64,000 nucleotides of DNA from NCBI GenBank assembly GCA_003640385.1, contig RCAB01000175.1:1-64000 (forward strand), given 5' to 3'. Positions 62,114 through 64,000 of the stretch are shown here, piece after piece. Every line of letters starts with the position of its first letter. Within the stretch, counting starts at the first letter, position 1. The translations under genes and the position numbers were made by a program. The stretch is from Setaria digitata (taxonomy: Eukaryota > Nematoda > Chromadorea > Rhabditida > Setariidae). The notes under the pieces were generated by a model that worked only from the letters and a program-made list of their open reading frames with translations, was not told the DNA's origin and did no database searches.

Positions 62114-64000
62114 TCATTAAATAATATTTTTTTTTTTGACGCATCACTCGAATGATACTATTGATAACATTATCAGTGATATGAAAGAATTTGATTTTTG
62201 AATGAAACGTTTTCCTTCTACGTTTACATCTATGAAACGTATTTTCATTCTTTTTATCATTGCTATTTTTTATAAAATGTAAAAAACTTTCTTTAAACAA
62301 GAATAGATCCATCCAAAAGTATCAATTACTGATGAAAATCTGTTTATAATCGATGGAGTGAGAATTTTACGATGATTGGGATATCATTTAATGATAACAA
62401 TTTATTTTACAAATGCAAATCACCAACAGCAATATATTTGGACTTAAGATGCGAAATTGAAATTACTAATTACTGAATAAATTAGTAATAAATTACTGTA
62501 TTATGTCATTCAAACAATGGAATGTGTACGCTTCCTTCTCTTTCTCCTTTTTTTTTTTTTTCCATTTTTATTTTTCACTTCCTCTTTTTGTTTGTAAAAT
62601 CTTTTATTTCAAATTTATGCACAAAATTGAAATATTTTTGCATAAATTTTATACCTGAAAAGATCGGCAAAAGTGATGTGTTGAAAATTTGTCGAAGTTG
62701 ATATGAAATACCTTTCAAGATGAGCAAAAATTTTCTGAGTGAACCAAACTTGAAAATTTTTCTGGTAATTAAAAACTTTGAAGCTACTTTCAAGAATTCG
62801 AACTTTCGAAGGAAGCACACATACTTCTCTGGAAATTCAAATGCCAAATGCTGTTATTTCAGGAATTCAAACTTTCGACGAAGGTATTTAGAGTACTATG
62901 AAATTCGGAAGTTCGAGGAAGAAACTGAACCGGTAGCATAGAGAATGAATACTTTAAATAAATGGGGTCATTTGATCCTTATTATTTGTGAATTCTTTCA
63001 GATTCTATCATGAACAAACGAGAGAATTCCAGTACGAGAGAATCAAAAGGCGAATGCAACTATAGTATAAACTTAATTAACAGAAAGTGCAACTGTTTCA
63101 CAATTTGTGTAACTTGGTTTATGATTTAATTAGGATTGAGCTTCCTAAATTTATTCTTGGACTTTTTTAATAATTAAAATTCAAGCAAACTAATTATAGG
63201 AAAAAGAAAAAAAAAAAAGGAAACCAAAAATACTAAATACTCAGTGCTAATATTAATTGTTCCTACAATATGATTTCGAATGACCAATAACAATGAAACA
63301 TTTTCGTTTCTTAGCAGAATTGACTGAAACAGTTCAAAATCCACCAATTAATTGTTTCCTTTTCTTCTATTGTTTGGTTGAAAACTTTTCTTTATCCATT
63401 CCTAATTACCATTCTTAATTTTTGTTAATTAACACGAACCCATTTAATTCAACGATTAATCGTTTTAGCTTAATTTTGTTTAGTCAAATGGTATTCCTTT
63501 ATAAAATAGCAAAAAAAAAAAAGAAAAAAGAATAAAATTGTCTTTTTATTTTTTAGATCACTTTGATACATTGCAACCGTGCTAATTAAGTTTTTTATTA
63601 GAAATCGTAAAAATTATATCAGGTTTATACAAGAGATATGATTTCTGAATCTGTAATATCAGGTTATAAATTTTCTTTTTTTTTACTTAATTTGCATTTG
63701 GGACGATTGAAGAGGCAGTACATTTTGTTAATCAAGTTTGTATTTTGCTAGTTAAGTGCTGTTTCACTGATTATGAATAGAAATGAAAATGAACCGGGAA
63801 AATTTGCATAAAATATTTCCATAAATTATTGCGAATCTCCGTGCAAATCAAAATGCAAAAAATTTGACGTGAAAGATTGTGTCCTTACTAGGCCAGCTAG
63901 TCGTTTCTGTAAAATGTTTTCAAGGAAAGCTAAAGTGAGACATTCTCCTCCGTAAAAAACATTCACGTGACAAACACGCTTTTTTTTTTTATATAGCTGA
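62114..64000. other. intergenic, with an internal direct repeat
   Basis: No supported gene. Two copies of an AATTC(G/A)AACTTTCGA motif lie about 70 bp apart (62793-62815 and 62861-62884). The second begins at a good acceptor (TTATTTCAG) and is open for 23 codons, starting NSNFRRRYLEYYEI, to a GTAGCA at 62933, so it may be an exon. No phase-compatible neighbour was found. Confidence 0.45.

Overview
The window is 64 kb of AT-rich (about 30% GC by eye) eukaryotic DNA. It is most likely from a nematode, and probably a filarial or other spirurid. The basis for that is short introns with T-rich 3' splice sites, likely spliced-leader acceptors 12-24 nt upstream of start codons, a FLYWCH zinc-finger protein of the kind studied in C. 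elegans, and very many long poly(A)/poly(T) runs. The organism call is an inference.

Layout. Positions 1-34.6 kb are gene-poor. They hold homopolymers, micro- and minisatellites and a few isolated exon-like stretches: a signal-peptide ORF at 1218, a terminal-exon candidate at 13133 on +, and another at 28399 on -. The gene cluster lies at 34.7-47.8 kb, all on the minus strand. Read 5' to 3' it contains a small mitochondrial-type membrane protein (47756-46192, 3 exons, 121 aa), a FLYWCH zinc-finger protein (41580-38890, 5 exons) and a complete kynureninase (38308-34706, 10 exons, 466 aa). From 51.7 kb onward the plus strand carries a polyasparagine-rich protein (exons at 51685 and 53794) and a two-exon unit at 60795-62045 that may be the same gene or a separate one. 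The flanking DNA is repeat-rich.

How the genes relate. Kynureninase cleaves kynurenine and 3-hydroxykynurenine in tryptophan degradation. Its first exon lies about 0.6 kb downstream of the FLYWCH gene on the same strand and starts right after a clean splice acceptor, so the two may form an operon. The small gene has a targeting-like N-terminus, one membrane span and an acidic tail, a layout like the mitochondrial calcium uniporter regulator EMRE. No functional link between the small gene and the other two is evident.

No viral, transposase, reverse transcriptase, rRNA, intact tRNA or CRISPR sequence was recognised. The most interesting signals are two substitutions at known active-site positions of the kynureninase, a GC-AG intron in the same gene, the EMRE-like gene, a perfect 19-bp hairpin at 51.2 kb, three separate minisatellites that share a 31-bp period, and a short TANGO1/MIA-like cysteine motif behind a signal peptide at 1.2 kb.
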